A stretch of DNA of 64,000 nt from Pleomorphomonas sp. T1.2MG-36 (GCF_950100655.1 NZ_CATNLY010000023.1:372001-436000), one strand, 5' to 3'. Counted from the first letter of the stretch, positions 51,844-61,826 are shown. Numbers and translations are program-made. The notes: generated from the letters alone by a model not told the origin.

Positions 51844-53700
51844 ATGACGCAAACGGAACGTCACAGCTTCGAGGCCGAAGTTTCCCGCCTGCTGCACCTC
51901 ATGGTGCATTCCGTCTATTCCAACAAGGACATCTTCCTGCGCGAGTTGATCTCCAACGCGGCCGATGCCTGCGAGAAGCTGCGCTATCTCTCCATCGCCG
52001 AGCCGCAGCTCGCCGGAGAAGGCGGCTTTGCCATCACGCTATCGGCCGACAAGGACAAGAAGACGCTCACCGTTGTCGACAATGGCATCGGCATGAGCCA
52101 CGACGAGCTCAAGGACAATCTCGGCACCATCGCCCGCTCGGGCACCCGCGCCTTTCTCGACGGCCTTGCCGACAAGGCCGAGGGACAGGCGCTGATCGGC
52201 CAGTTCGGCGTCGGTTTCTATTCGGCCTTCATGGTGGCGAACCGCGTTCGCGTCGTTTCGCGCAAGGCTGGCAGCGAAGAGGCATGGGCCTGGGAGTCGG
52301 ATGGCGCCGGCACCTTCGAACTGACGCCGGTCGAGCTTGCCGACGCGCCGGCACGCGGCACCGTGGTCGAGCTGTTCCTCAACGACGACTCGCTCTCCTA
52401 CGCCGAAGAGCACACGCTAGAACGCATCGTACACGAGTATTCGGCGCACGTGCCGGTACCGATCCGCTTCGGCAGCGGCGAGGACGCGCGCGAGCTGGCC
52501 GACGGTTCGGCCCTCTGGGTGAAGCCCAAGTCCGCCGTGACGGCCGACGAGTACAAGGAGTTCTATCACCACGTCGCCACCGCCTGGGACGAGCCGGCGC
52601 TGACGCTGCACTACCGCGCCGAAGGACGGCAGGAGTACAACGTGCTGCTGTTCGTGCCGCGCGAGAAGCCGTTCGACCTGTTCGACCCCAGCCGCAAGGG
52701 CCGGGTGAAGCTCTACGTGCGGCGCGTGTTCATCACCGACGAGGCGGACATCCTGCCGGCCTGGCTGCGCTTCGTGCGCGGCGTGATCGACAGCGAAGAC
52801 CTGCCGCTCAACATGTCGCGCGAGATGCTGCAGAAGAACCCGGTGCTGGAGACGATCGCCAAGGGCGTCACCGGCCGCGTGCTGTCGGAGCTCTCCAAGC
52901 TGGCCGAGACCGACGCCGACCTGTTCCAGAAGGTGTGGTCGTCCTTCGGCGCGGTGATCAAGGAAGGCCTCTACGAGGCGCCGGAGCGCCGCGACGAGCT
53001 GTTCAAGGTCGTCCGCTTCAAGACCACCACCTCGGGCGACGGCTGGCGGTCGCTCACCGACGTCGTCAAGGACTTCAAGGAAAACCAGACCGCGATCTAC
53101 TACGCCCTCGGCGAAGACGAGAAGCAGGTGCTGGCCTCGCCGCATCTCGAAGGATACGCGGCGCGCGGCCTTGAGGTGCTGATCCTCACCGATCCCGTCG
53201 ATGCCTTCTGGGTGCGCACGGCGCTCGGCTTCGAGGGCAAGCCCTTCAAGTCGGTAACGCAGGGCGAGGCGGACCTCGACAACGTCAAGCCGCTCGAGGC
53301 GGACAAGGCCGAGAAGCCCGGCGCCGAGATGGCCGGCCTCGTCGCGGCGCTCAAGGACGCGCTGAAGGACGACGTGGCCGACGTGCGCCCGTCGGTCCGC
53401 CTCGCCACCAGTCCGGTCTGTCTCGTCGCCTCCGATTTCGGCCTCGACCGCATGACCGAGAAGCTGGTCGCCCGCCAGGAAGGCAAGGCTGCCCTCGGCA
53501 AGCCGGTGCTGGAACTCAACGCCGGGCACAGCCTGATCAAGGCGCTGGCGGCCAAGGCGGCGGCCGGCGATACGGCGGCGGTGACGGCGGCAGCGCCGCT
53601 CCTCTTCGGACAGGCGCGCATTCTCGACGGCGAAGCGCCGAGCGACCCGGCGGCTTTCGCAGCCTCCGTCGCGTCCCTGCTCGAAAAGAGCCTCACCTGA
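51844..53700 (+). CDS. htpG: Molecular chaperone HtpG (Hsp90)
   Basis: This 618-residue cytosolic Hsp90 has a GHKL ATPase N-domain containing ELISNAADACEKLR, DNGIGM and GQFGVGFYSAFMVA. A middle domain (YVRRVFITDEADILPAWLRFVRGVIDSEDLPLNMSREMLQ) with the catalytic-loop Arg and a C-terminal dimerisation domain follow. Length is standard. It is transcribed from a 72-base gap containing a small GCCGG/CCGGC hairpin, opposite to the block it interrupts. No confident heat-shock promoter was identified. Confidence 0.97.
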   Translation: MTQTERHSFEAEVSRLLHLMVHSVYSNKDIFLRELISNAADACEKLRYLSIAEPQLAGEGGFAITLSADKDKKTLTVVDNGIGMSHDELKDNLGTIARSGTRAFLDGLADKAEGQALIGQFGVGFYSAFMVANRVRVVSRKAGSEEAWAWESDGAGTFELTPVELADAPARGTVVELFLNDDSLSYAEEHTLERIVHEYSAHVPVPIRFGSGEDARELADGSALWVKPKSAVTADEYKEFYHHVATAWDEPALTLHYRAEGRQEYNVLLFVPREKPFDLFDPSRKGRVKLYVRRVFITDEADILPAWLRFVRGVIDSEDLPLNMSREMLQKNPVLETIAKGVTGRVLSELSKLAETDADLFQKVWSSFGAVIKEGLYEAPERRDELFKVVRFKTTTSGDGWRSLTDVVKDFKENQTAIYYALGEDEKQVLASPHLEGYAARGLEVLILTDPVDAFWVRTALGFEGKPFKSVTQGEADLDNVKPLEADKAEKPGAEMAGLVAALKDALKDDVADVRPSVRLATSPVCLVASDFGLDRMTEKLVARQEGKAALGKPVLELNAGHSLIKALAAKAAAGDTAAVTAAAPLLFGQARILDGEAPSDPAAFAASVASLLEKSLT

Positions 53701-53708
53701 GACGGATC

Positions 53709-53736
53709 GGGGCGGAGGGGCATGCCCTTCCGCCCC
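53709..53736 (+). terminator. Hairpin terminator of htpG
   Basis: GGGGCGGA...TCCGCCCC with an inner GGGCATGCCC forms a nearly continuous stem, 8 bases after the stop codon. There is little T tract. Confidence 0.6.
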
Positions 53737-53893
53737 CCAGGTGCTTGGACCGGCCGGTCTACTTCTGTTGATACTTTCAGATTTCAGCATATTTCCGGGC
53801 GGAGGAGAGAACTCTACGCTTTTGGTCAAGAAAAGCACGTAGTATTACCCGCGCTCTCCGATCCGAAATCCTTCGTTAACAAAGCAAGCTTGT

Positions 53894-53928
53894 AATACCC
53901 CTCAGATGCATTTTGCCTCGGGGGTATT
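53894..53928 (+). promoter_or_regulatory. Stem-loop covering the ribosome site of the chemoreceptor gene
   Basis: AATACCCC (53894-53901) pairs with GGGGTATT (53921-53928). The right arm contains the only purine-rich ribosome-binding candidate (GGGGG) just before the ATG at 53930, so folding would mask it. Confidence 0.5.
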
Positions 53929-53929
53929 C

Positions 53930-55612
53930 ATGACTATTTCCCTCAAGACTTCGCTGATGGCGACCATTGTCGCGCTGCTGCTGATGACTTGCGGCCTCGG
54001 ATGGGTGGCCGTCTCCCAGCTGTCGGCCGCCAACGAGCGGATCAGCGAGTTCGCGGATCACAAGCTGCCGCTGGTCAGAAGCCTCGGAGAAATCCGCTAT
54101 GCGACGACGCGCCTGCGCGTCCGTTCGGCCCGCCTTGCCCAAATCACCGATGCCGGCGAACGGCAGAAGGCCAAGGATCTTGCCGACCAGTCGATCGCCG
54201 ACGTCGACAAGGCGGTGACCGAGTTTGCCGGCCTGATCGCCGACCTGCCGAAGCAGCAGGAGGTGCTGGCGGCCTTCAAGGCGAACTGGCCGACCTATGT
54301 CGCCATGCACAACGACATCTACCAGAAGATGGTCGACGGCAAACCGGATGAAGCCTCGGCGATTCTCAACAAGACGTCGCAGCCGCCGTTCAACGCCGTC
54401 ATCGCGGCGCTGCAGTCGGGCATCGATCAGATCAATGCCGACACGGCCGTAGCCCAGGCCGAGGCGGTCGCCGATTATCGCAGTGCCTTCGTCCTCACGG
54501 CCGGCACCATCACGGCGGGCCTCGTCCTGGCGCTCGGCGCGCTTGCCTTCGTCTTCTACGGCGTGGTCCGGCCGCTGCATCGGATTACCGACGCGATGGG
54601 CGAGGTGGCCGGCGGCAATCTCTCCGCCGCCATTCCCCATGCGGATGCGAAGAACGAAATCGGCAAGATGGCCGGTACGCTAAAGGTGTTCCGCGACGGC
54701 CTCATGGAGACGGAACGGCTGCGGCTCGCCAGTGCCGAGGCCGAGGCGAGCAACCGCGAGCGGCTCATCGCCGAGCGCGCCGCCATCGCCGACCGCTTCG
54801 AGGAGGCTATGGGCACGCTGGCCGAAGGCTTCGTCCACTCGTCGAGCGAGGTCGCCGACGCAGCCCGCAACCTCGCTTCGACCGCCGAGGAGACCAGCCG
54901 GCAGGCCCAGGCCGTCGCCGGCGCCGCCGAGACCGCGTCGGAGAACGTCCAGACGGTGGCGGCCGGCACCGAGGAGCTTTCGGCGTCGGTGCGCGAGATC
55001 ACCACCCAGGTGACGCGTTCGGCCGATATCGCCCGCACGGCCGCTGGCGAAGCCCAGCGCTCAAGCGAAAACGTCAAGGCGCTGTCCGCCTCGGCGCAAG
55101 GCATCGGCGAGGTGGTCGAGCTGATCCGGGCGATCGCCGAGCAGACCAACCTCCTCGCCCTCAACGCCACCATCGAGGCGGCTCGCGCCGGGGAAATGGG
55201 CAAGGGTTTTGCCGTCGTCGCCTCAGAGGTGAAGAACCTCGCCGGCCAGACCGCGAAAGCCACGGAAGAGATCGCCAGCAAGATCCAGGAAATGCAGGCG
55301 GCGACATCCGTCACCGTCGACAGCATCTCGCTGATCGTCTCGACCATCGGCACCATCCAGGGCGTCACCCAGTCGATCGCCGGCGCCGTCGAGGAGCAGG
55401 GCGCCGCGACGACGGAGATTGCCGGCAACACTCACAAGGCCGCCAACGGGGCGAGCGACGTCACCGAGAACATTTCCGGTGTCGGTACCGCCGCCGAGAT
55501 GACGGGGTCGGCCGCGACGCAGTTGATGTCACTCTCCGGCGCGCTGCAAACGCAGGCGGCCGACCTGAAGGGCGAGGTTGCCAACTTCGTCAAGAGTCTC
55601 AGGGCGGGTTGA
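53930..55612 (+). CDS. Methyl-accepting chemotaxis protein
   Basis: This chemoreceptor of about 560 residues has a first transmembrane helix (about 8-28), a periplasmic four-helix ligand domain (about 30-185) and a second helix (about 190-212). A HAMP domain ([25 protein letters not shown]) and a signalling domain with the conserved hairpin tip [33 protein letters not shown] follow. It signals to CheA/CheW, which are not in the window. The start at MTISLKTSL is preferred; an in-frame ATG at 53906 is possible. No CheR-docking pentapeptide at the C-terminus. Confidence 0.93.
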   Translation: MTISLKTSLMATIVALLLMTCGLGWVAVSQLSAANERISEFADHKLPLVRSLGEIRYATTRLRVRSARLAQITDAGERQKAKDLADQSIADVDKAVTEFAGLIADLPKQQEVLAAFKANWPTYVAMHNDIYQKMVDGKPDEASAILNKTSQPPFNAVIAALQSGIDQINADTAVAQAEAVADYRSAFVLTAGTITAGLVLALGALAFVFYGVVRPLHRITDAMGEVAGGNLSAAIPHADAKNEIGKMAGTLKVFRDGLMETERLRLASAEAEASNRERLIAERAAIADRFEEAMGTLAEGFVHSSSEVADAARNLASTAEETSRQAQAVAGAAETASENVQTVAAGTEELSASVREITTQVTRSADIARTAAGEAQRSSENVKALSASAQGIGEVVELIRAIAEQTNLLALNATIEAARAGEMGKGFAVVASEVKNLAGQTAKATEEIASKIQEMQAATSVTVDSISLIVSTIGTIQGVTQSIAGAVEEQGAATTEIAGNTHKAANGASDVTENISGVGTAAEMTGSAATQLMSLSGALQTQAADLKGEVANFVKSLRAG

Positions 55613-55636
55613 GCGAGGCCACTACACCCAGGCAGG

Positions 55637-55663
55637 AATGCGCGGCTTCAGTCGCGCATTTTT
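55637..55663 (+). terminator. Rho-independent terminator of the chemoreceptor gene
   Basis: AATGCGCG pairs with CGCGCATT around an 8-base loop, followed by TTTTGTT. Confidence 0.85.
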
Positions 55664-55759
55664 GTTGAGATTCTCGCACTTTGGCGCGTTGCCGACCGTG
55701 TCGGCGAGGACTACCTCTTTACTGCGGATTGAAGATCCGAGGCAAAAAAGGAGCGTGCC

Positions 55760-55984
55760 ATGATCAAGAACGTCGGCTCGACCGACCGCCTCGTCCGGCT
55801 CATCGCCGGTCTCATCCTTCTCATCATCGCAGTGCCATCGCTCGCCGGCATGGCCTTCGCCGGCCTCGGCGGCTGGGCATGGCTCGTGGGTCTCGTCGGC
55901 GTCGTCCTGGTGGCGACCGCGCTCCTGAACTTCTGCCCGGCCTACACGCTCATCGGCGTCAACACCTGCAAGACCGACAAGTAG
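55760..55984 (+). CDS. DUF2892 small membrane protein
   Basis: This 74-residue protein has two hydrophobic segments (about 12-33 and 38-58). The family start IKNVGSTDRLVRLIAG and the C-terminal NFCPAYTLIGVNTCK, with two conserved Cys, are both present. DUF2892 members are inner-membrane proteins of unknown role, sometimes fused to rhodanese domains. An AAGGAG site precedes the ATG. Its stop is only 3 bases from the convergent hisD stop. Confidence 0.87.
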   Translation: MIKNVGSTDRLVRLIAGLILLIIAVPSLAGMAFAGLGGWAWLVGLVGVVLVATALLNFCPAYTLIGVNTCKTDK

Positions 55985-55987
55985 CGA

Positions 55988-57277
55988 TCACTCGAGCCGG
56001 ATCGAGACGCTCCGCGCATGTCCGCCGAGGCCTTCCACCTCGGCGAGCGTGATGGCGGCTGGTCCGATCTGCTTCAGCGCGGCGGGCGGGACCTTCAGGA
56101 GCGAAGTGCGCTTCATGAAGTCGAGCACGCCGAGGCCCGATGAGAAGCGGGCCGAACGGGCGGTCGGCAAGACGTGGTTGGACCCACCGACATAGTCGCC
56201 GACCGCTTCCGGCGTGTGATGGCCGACGAAGACGGCACCGGCATTGCGAATACGGGCGAGCATGGCTTCGGGATCGGCGACGGCGAGCTCGAGATGTTCT
56301 GGAGCGATGCGGTCGCTGAGCGCCACAGCGCGGTCGAGCCTATCGACATGGATGATGGCGCCGTAATCGCGCCAGGAGTCGGCGGCAATGCCGCCGCGCG
56401 GCAGCGCCGCGAGCTGACGCTCCACGGCCCGCTCGACCGCGACGGCCAAAACCGCATCATTGGTGATCAGGATCGACTGCGCCGCCTTGTCATGTTCGGC
56501 CTGGGCGAGAAGGTCGGCGGCGAGCCATTCGGGATCGTTGTCGCCGTCGGCGATGATCAACACTTCCGACGGCCCGGCGATCATGTCGATGCCGACGGTG
56601 CCGAACACGCGGCGCTTGGCGGCGGCGACATAGGCGTTGCCCGGGCCGACGATCTTGGCCACCGGCCGGATGGTGTCGGTGCCATAGGCGAGCGCCGCCA
56701 CCGCCTGCGCCCCGCCGACCCGATAGACCTCATCGACGCCAGCCAGGCGAGCGGCGGCCAGCACCAGCGGATTGACCTCTCCGCCCGGCGTCGGCACCAC
56801 CATGACGAGGCGATCGACGCCGGCCACCTTGGCCGGCACGGCATTCATCAGCACGCTTGACGGATAGCTCGCCGTGCCGCCCGGCACGTAGAGACCGACG
56901 GCCTCGATGGCTGTCCAGATCGACCCCAGCTCGACGCCGATGGCATCGATGTAGCGATCATTTTTCGGCTTCTGGCGCGCGTGGTGGCTTTCTATGCGGT
57001 CGCGGGCGAGCTTCAGCGCCTCCATCACCTCGGGCTTGACCGCGGCGATGGCCTTGTCGATCTCCGCCTCGGAAACGCGGAGGCCTGAGGCGCGGCTGTC
57101 GAAGCGGTCGAGCTTCTGCGTCCAGTCGTGCAGCGCTGCGTCGCCGCGGGCACGCACGTCGGCGATGATGTCGGCGACGGCGGCATCGACATCGGCCGAC
57201 ACTTCGCGCTTGGTGGTCAGGAAGGCGGCAAAGCGGGCCTCGAAATCGGGCTCGCAGTTATCGAGGCGGATAGCCAC
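55988..57277 (-). CDS. hisD: Histidinol dehydrogenase
   Basis: This 429-residue zinc enzyme catalyses the last two NAD-dependent oxidations of histidine synthesis. Landmarks are VGLYVPGGTASYPSSVLMNAVPAKVAGV, GPGNAYVAAAKR, DMIAGPSEVLIIAD, AEHD, PEHLEL and GSNHVLPT; the last three carry zinc and base residues. Length is standard. It lies 36 bases after DUF2948. No other his genes are nearby, which is usual for Rhizobiales. Confidence 0.96.
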   Translation of the reverse strand: MAIRLDNCEPDFEARFAAFLTTKREVSADVDAAVADIIADVRARGDAALHDWTQKLDRFDSRASGLRVSEAEIDKAIAAVKPEVMEALKLARDRIESHHARQKPKNDRYIDAIGVELGSIWTAIEAVGLYVPGGTASYPSSVLMNAVPAKVAGVDRLVMVVPTPGGEVNPLVLAAARLAGVDEVYRVGGAQAVAALAYGTDTIRPVAKIVGPGNAYVAAAKRRVFGTVGIDMIAGPSEVLIIADGDNDPEWLAADLLAQAEHDKAAQSILITNDAVLAVAVERAVERQLAALPRGGIAADSWRDYGAIIHVDRLDRAVALSDRIAPEHLELAVADPEAMLARIRNAGAVFVGHHTPEAVGDYVGGSNHVLPTARSARFSSGLGVLDFMKRTSLLKVPPAALKQIGPAAITLAEVEGLGGHARSVSIRLE

Positions 57278-57313
57278 GGGTCTCTCCAGCGGAAGAACGA
57301 AAGGGGCGGGCGG

Positions 57314-57745
57314 TCAGTTGAGATCGTGGCTGGGCTGGTGCTCGGTAGCCCAGGCAGCGCCGAGATCGGTCAGGCTCGCCTCGATGCACTCGACATCGAG
57401 CCGCATCGAGCCGCCGCCGGCAAACTCGAGGAAGATCCGCCCCGACGGGTCATCGTCCTGCCCCTCGAAGCGAATGGTGAGCAGGCTGACGATGGCGTCG
57501 GGAAAATCGCGCCGGATATGGGCCGACTTGACCGCCTCGACACGGGCGAAGTGCAGAAGGGTGCGCCGGCGCTCCTTGCTGCGGGCGCCGGCCTTCTCCC
57601 AGGCGAAGCGATTGAGTTCCAGAGTGAGGCGATGCTCGCCGGGCCGCCAGACGATATCGCCGACCTTGCCGACGGCGTCCTGCGCGTGGGCGGCAATCAC
57701 CTTGAGGTCTTCGGCGTCGAGAGCCGCGAGTTTCAGCATGTCCAT
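57314..57745 (-). CDS. DUF2948 family protein
   Basis: This 143-residue protein of the alphaproteobacterial DUF2948 group contains LAALDAEDLKVIAAHAQDAVGKVGDI, RRTLLHFARVEAVK and FAGGGSMRLDVECIEASLTDLG. Function unknown. It is commonly found between murA and hisD, and hisD follows here. The start at MDMLKLAALDAEDL is chosen by family alignment; a second ATG two codons on is equally possible. Confidence 0.85.
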   Translation of the reverse strand: MDMLKLAALDAEDLKVIAAHAQDAVGKVGDIVWRPGEHRLTLELNRFAWEKAGARSKERRRTLLHFARVEAVKSAHIRRDFPDAIVSLLTIRFEGQDDDPSGRIFLEFAGGGSMRLDVECIEASLTDLGAAWATEHQPSHDLN

Positions 57746-57903
57746 GGAGGGCGTTCCGCTCCTGTCAGGGCGGCGGGATGCAAGTGGAAACTCGCCCCGC
57801 CGAGGTTGCCTTGAGATAGGGCGGATGAGACGGCGAAGCAAGGCTTTGCCGCCTTGGATACCGACGGAAACAGGCCGGCTCGCCTCGGTGGCGGCATCGG
57901 CGA

Positions 57904-58398
57904 TCAGAGCTGGCCGGCCATGGCCTCGACGAGTTGGTCGAGGGCGGCGCCCCAGCCGTCCTGGAACCCCAGATCCTCATGCCGTTGGCGGTCCTTGGCC
58001 GTGGCGTGCATGAGGTGCGCCCGGTAAAGCGTGCCACCGGCCTCCTCGCCCAAGGTCAGATCGGCGGTGAAGACGAAGTCGGCGTCACTGGTCGGCTGGG
58101 CGTGCGGCCGGAAGCCGGGCGTCAGCGCCGACGTCCACACCAGCCGCCTTTCTGGCTCGACGAGCAGATAGCAGTTGGCGCCGGCAACCTCGACGCCCTC
58201 GGGCGAGCGCATCACCGTGGCAAAGCGGCCACCGGGCCGGAGGTCGATGTCGCAGCTCACCGTTTCCCAAGGGCGGGGACAGAACCACTTGATCAGCGTT
58301 TCAGGTTCGGTCCAGGCCCTCCAGACGAGACGCCTCGGCGTCGGCACGACGCGTTCGAAGAGCAGATCGAGTTCGGGGTCGAAAGCGGCAGCGGTCAT
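57904..58398 (-). CDS. SRPBCC / AHSA1-domain protein
   Basis: This 164-residue helix-grip protein of the activator-of-Hsp90-ATPase-like (AHSA1/CalC) family has LLFERVVPTPRRLVWRAWTEPETLIKWFCP and FVFTADLTLGEEAGGTLYRAHLMHATAKDRQRHEDLGFQDGWGAALDQL. Members bind hydrophobic ligands; the specific role is unknown. GGAGG precedes the start. It lies within the murA-hisD block, where it is an addition. The Hsp90 gene htpG lies 4 kb away, but AHSA1 family naming alone does not show interaction. Confidence 0.83.
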   Translation of the reverse strand: MTAAAFDPELDLLFERVVPTPRRLVWRAWTEPETLIKWFCPRPWETVSCDIDLRPGGRFATVMRSPEGVEVAGANCYLLVEPERRLVWTSALTPGFRPHAQPTSDADFVFTADLTLGEEAGGTLYRAHLMHATAKDRQRHEDLGFQDGWGAALDQLVEAMAGQL

Positions 58399-58503
58399 GG
58401 CATCCGGTCCTCCCAGACAGGCGGCGCTCGGCCGAGCCGCCATTATGCCGGAGCTTTCAGCCATATCAATGCCAGACCAGCGTACCGTGGCGCCTCGCCG
58501 CGA

Positions 58504-58944
58504 TCAGGGCGTCAGCTTGTAGACGACCATGCCGCTCGCCTCCGCGAACCCGTCGTAGAGACGGCGGGCGGGATTGTCCTCTCGGGTGTGCCAGTAGAGG
58601 CGGTCCCAGCCCTTGGTCCTGGCAAGCGCCCGGATGTCCTCGATCAACGCCCGGCCGGCGCCGCGCCCCCGGCTTTCGGGGGCAACGAAGAGATCCTCGA
58701 GGTAGCAATGCGGCGTCAGCGCCCAGCTTCCCTCGTGCAGAAGACAGACGGCGAAGCCGACGACGACGCCATCCACCACCGCGAGGCGACAGAACACCGG
58801 GCTCGCCGGATCGAGAATGCGAGCCCAGGTGTGGGCCGTGACCTCGTTCGGCACGGTGGAGTCGAGATGGCCGAGATAGCCCGACCACAGGCGACGCCAC
58901 GCCCCTTCATCGCTCGCTTCTGCTTCGCGGACCACGATAGTCAT
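58504..58944 (-). CDS. GNAT-family N-acetyltransferase
   Basis: This 146-residue acetyltransferase has the acetyl-CoA loop in VAPESRGRGAGRALIEDI (motif A, R/Q-x-x-G-x-G/A), preceded by CYLEDLFV. It is followed by HTREDNPARRLYDGFAEASGMVVYKL. Substrate unknown; the pattern resembles diamine or amino acid acetyltransferases. The gene starts 5 bases after murA ends on the same strand, so the two are probably co-transcribed. Confidence 0.87.
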   Translation of the reverse strand: MTIVVREAEASDEGAWRRLWSGYLGHLDSTVPNEVTAHTWARILDPASPVFCRLAVVDGVVVGFAVCLLHEGSWALTPHCYLEDLFVAPESRGRGAGRALIEDIRALARTKGWDRLYWHTREDNPARRLYDGFAEASGMVVYKLTP

Positions 58945-58949
58945 GGCGG

Positions 58950-60239
58950 TCAGCCGCTGATCCGCTCGATGACGGCGCCGCAGCGGCCGATCTTGTCTTC
59001 CAGCCGTTCGAAGCCGCGATCGAGGTGATAGACGCGGTTGATCACCGTCTCGCCCTCGGCGGCGAGGCCGGCGATCACCAGCGACACCGAGGCGCGCAGA
59101 TCGGTGGCCATCACCGGCGCGCCCTTGAGGCGCTCGACGCCCTCGACGGTGGCGACCTGCCCTTCGAGGCTGATGCGAGCGCCGAAGCGGGCGAGCTCGG
59201 CCACATGCATGAAACGGTTCTCGAAAATGGTCTCGGTGATGCGGGCGGTGCCGCGCGCGCGCGTCATCAGCGCCATGAACTGCGCCTGCAGGTCGGTGGG
59301 GAAGCCGGGGAAGGGATCGGTGACGATGTCGGCGGCCACGATGCCCGCGCCGTTGCGCCGGATGCGCAGGCCGTCGTTGGTCTCCTCGATCTCGGTTCCG
59401 ACCCGGCGCAACACCTCGATCGGCGCTTCGAGCAGCGATGCTTCAGCGCCCTCCAGCAGCACATCGCCGCCGGTCATCGCCACGGCCATGGCGTAGGTGC
59501 CGGTCTCGATACGGTCGGCAACGACGCGGTGACGGGCGCCGCGCAGGCGATCGACGCCCTCGACGACGATGGTCGACGTGCCGGCGCCGGAGATGCGGGC
59601 ACCCATGGAGGAGAGGCAGCGGGCGAGATCGACGACCTCGGGCTCGCGGGCAGCGTTCTCGATCACCGTCTCGCCCTTGGCAAGGGTCGCCGCCATCAGG
59701 ATGACGTGCGTGGCGCCGACCGACACCTTGGGGAAGACGACGCGGTTGCCGACAAGGCCGCCCGGGGCCTTCGCCACCACGTAGCCGCCTTCGACGTCGA
59801 TCTTGGCGCCCAGCCTCTCAAGGCCCATCAGGAACAGGTCGACCGGTCGCGTGCCGATGGCACAGCCGCCCGGCAGCGACACGCGCGCCTCGTGCATGCG
59901 GGCGAGCAGCGGACCGATCACCCAGAAGCTGGCCCGCATGGTGGAGACCAGTTCGTAGGGGGCGGTGGTGTCGGTGATCGAGCGGGCGGTCAGCGAGACG
60001 GTCTGCCCGGTGAGCAGCCCCTCGCCCTGGCGCTTGCCGTTGACGCCGTAATCGACGCCGTGGTTGACGAGGATGTTGGTGAGCTGGCGCACGTCGGCGA
60101 GCCGGGGCACATTCTCGAGCGTCAGCGTCTCGTCGGTCAGCAGACTGGCGATCATCAGCGGCAACGCCGCGTTCTTGGCGCCGGAAATCGGAATGATGCC
60201 GTTGAGCGGATTGCCACCGACGATCCTGATCTTGTCCAT
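58950..60239 (-). CDS. murA: UDP-N-acetylglucosamine 1-carboxyvinyltransferase MurA
   Basis: This 429-residue enzyme makes the first committed peptidoglycan precursor, enolpyruvyl-UDP-GlcNAc. Lys22-Asn23 (SGAKNAALP) and the catalytic Cys126 in [14 protein letters not shown] are present, so it should be fosfomycin-sensitive. The start ATG at 60239 follows GAGGTG; a GTG two codons upstream is also in frame. It heads the minus-strand block leading through the GNAT gene towards DUF2948 and hisD. Confidence 0.96.
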   Translation of the reverse strand: MDKIRIVGGNPLNGIIPISGAKNAALPLMIASLLTDETLTLENVPRLADVRQLTNILVNHGVDYGVNGKRQGEGLLTGQTVSLTARSITDTTAPYELVSTMRASFWVIGPLLARMHEARVSLPGGCAIGTRPVDLFLMGLERLGAKIDVEGGYVVAKAPGGLVGNRVVFPKVSVGATHVILMAATLAKGETVIENAAREPEVVDLARCLSSMGARISGAGTSTIVVEGVDRLRGARHRVVADRIETGTYAMAVAMTGGDVLLEGAEASLLEAPIEVLRRVGTEIEETNDGLRIRRNGAGIVAADIVTDPFPGFPTDLQAQFMALMTRARGTARITETIFENRFMHVAELARFGARISLEGQVATVEGVERLKGAPVMATDLRASVSLVIAGLAAEGETVINRVYHLDRGFERLEDKIGRCGAVIERISG

Positions 60240-60301
60240 CTTCACCTCTGGCCGGCAGCACCGGCAAAAATCCGCATTCGGTCTTGTCCCTTCGCGTGGG
60301 A

Positions 60302-60511
60302 CTAACCGTCGGAACCGCCCGGCGTCTCGCCAACGCCAGGCTTGGCGGCGGCCAGTCCGGCGCGCTGATCGGCTTCACCGGCGCGGCGGCCACGCGCCTG
60401 CGCCTTGCGTTTCAGGAGGTTCTCACGCAGCGCCTCGGCGAGGCGCCGCTCCCGTTCCGCCTTGGCGTCGCGTCCCGCGCCGCCCTTCGCCGTGCCGTCG
60501 TCGCTCACCAT
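60302..60511 (-). CDS. Small conserved-type basic protein upstream of murA
   Basis: This 69-residue charged protein reads [23 protein letters not shown] followed by [19 protein letters not shown] and a Gly/Ala-rich tail. The central helix resembles small hypothetical proteins found near murA in Rhizobiales, from memory. Function unknown. No hydrophobic segment or Cys is present. Coding character rests on the plausible amphipathic helix and its place; a shadow frame cannot be excluded. Confidence 0.5.
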   Translation of the reverse strand: MVSDDGTAKGGAGRDAKAERERRLAEALRENLLKRKAQARGRRAGEADQRAGLAAAKPGVGETPGGSDG

Positions 60512-60701
60512 GATGCCGCGCCGTTCCTTTCCGGCCTTCCTTGCGATCCTTTTCTTCGCCTTTCAAGGAATTTCATCGACAAAGCCGGCTTTTCCCGCGC
60601 TCAAGGCGTCATGATGGCCGGCGAAACGCCCTTTCGCCGACGCGCTTCTCCTCCATGAGTTGCGCGGTGGGCGGAACTATGGCGAAGGACCGGCCATGCG
60701 A

Positions 60702-61727
60702 TCAGGAAGCGGCGGCCGGCAGGGAACCGCGCGGCACAACCGACATCGGCACCAGATGCTCTCCGGCCGCCGGCTCCGCGCCGAGCAGCAGTTCGACGGC
60801 GAGCTGACCCATCTTCTGATGCGGCAGACCGATCGTCGTGAGGCCTGGGCGCAGATAGGACGCCAGTTCGTCGTTGTCGAAGGAGACCAGCGCCACATCG
60901 CCCGGAATGGACAGACGAGCCTCGCCGAGAGCCTGATAAGCGCCGAACGCCAGACGGTCGTTCAGACAGAGAAGGCCCCTGGGACGATCCTTCCTGAGCA
61001 GCCGGCGGACCAGATCGTAGCCGTTCGATACCTCCCAGTCCCACGAACTCAGCTCGGCGGCGAAAGCCAGCCCTCGGACGGCCATTTCGGAGCGAATGCC
61101 GGCGAGACGCCGCGAGATGGTTTCGGAGCGGAACTGTCCGCGCTCCTCGTCGGGATTGTGCCCGACCAGGACGAGACGGTCGGTGATGCCGGCCTCGGCG
61201 AAGAGCCGGACGGCGCTCCGCCCGCCTTCGAACTCATCGGGCAGCACCGAGGTGAGAAAGCGCGCATTGGTGCCGTTCAGCATGACGGTCGGCACGGGAA
61301 TGGCGATATCCGGAAGAAACACCTCGCGAGCTCGCATGGCGGCAAGAATCACGCCGTCGACCTGACGGTCGAGCGCCGCCTCGATGGCGCGGAGCGTCCG
61401 GGCCGGCTCGCCGCCGGTTTCCAGCACCAGCATGACGTTCCTGGCGGCATCGGCGGCGGAAAGCGCGCCACGAATGAGGCCGCTCGCAAAACGCGTGGTC
61501 GCCACGTAATCGGAAATGAAGGCGATCGACCGCGACTGGTCGGTCCTGAGAGCGCGGGCCGCCACGTTCGGCCGATAGCCGAGCTCCGCCGCCGCGGCAT
61601 GCACCCTGGCGTGCGCCTCGGCGGAAAGACGGGTATCCGGCCGGCCGGTGAGAATCATCGACGCGGCCGTCGACGACAGTCCGGCAAGGCGAGCGACGTC
61701 GGCCAGGGTGACCCGCTTTTTCTGCAA
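60702..61727 (-). CDS. LacI-family transcriptional regulator
   Basis: This 341-residue repressor has an N-terminal HTH (VTLADVARLAGLSSTAASMILTGRPDTRLSAE) and hinge helix RPNVAARALRTDQS. A periplasmic-binding-like sugar domain (about 62-335) follows, with DRPRGLLCLNDRLAFGAYQALGEARLSIPGDVALVSFDNDE. It is divergent from a glycosidase-hydrolase pair across a perfect palindrome that suits it as operator. The ligand is probably the sugar released by that glycosidase. Confidence 0.92.
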   Translation of the reverse strand: MQKKRVTLADVARLAGLSSTAASMILTGRPDTRLSAEAHARVHAAAAELGYRPNVAARALRTDQSRSIAFISDYVATTRFASGLIRGALSAADAARNVMLVLETGGEPARTLRAIEAALDRQVDGVILAAMRAREVFLPDIAIPVPTVMLNGTNARFLTSVLPDEFEGGRSAVRLFAEAGITDRLVLVGHNPDEERGQFRSETISRRLAGIRSEMAVRGLAFAAELSSWDWEVSNGYDLVRRLLRKDRPRGLLCLNDRLAFGAYQALGEARLSIPGDVALVSFDNDELASYLRPGLTTIGLPHQKMGQLAVELLLGAEPAAGEHLVPMSVVPRGSLPAAAS

Positions 61728-61826
61728 TCGCTCCCACCTCTTCCGTTGCCGCTTTTCAGTTCATTTCCATTGAGGCTGAGATAGCCGGACCTATGGCCTC
61801 TTGACAACTTTCGCCTGACATTGCAT

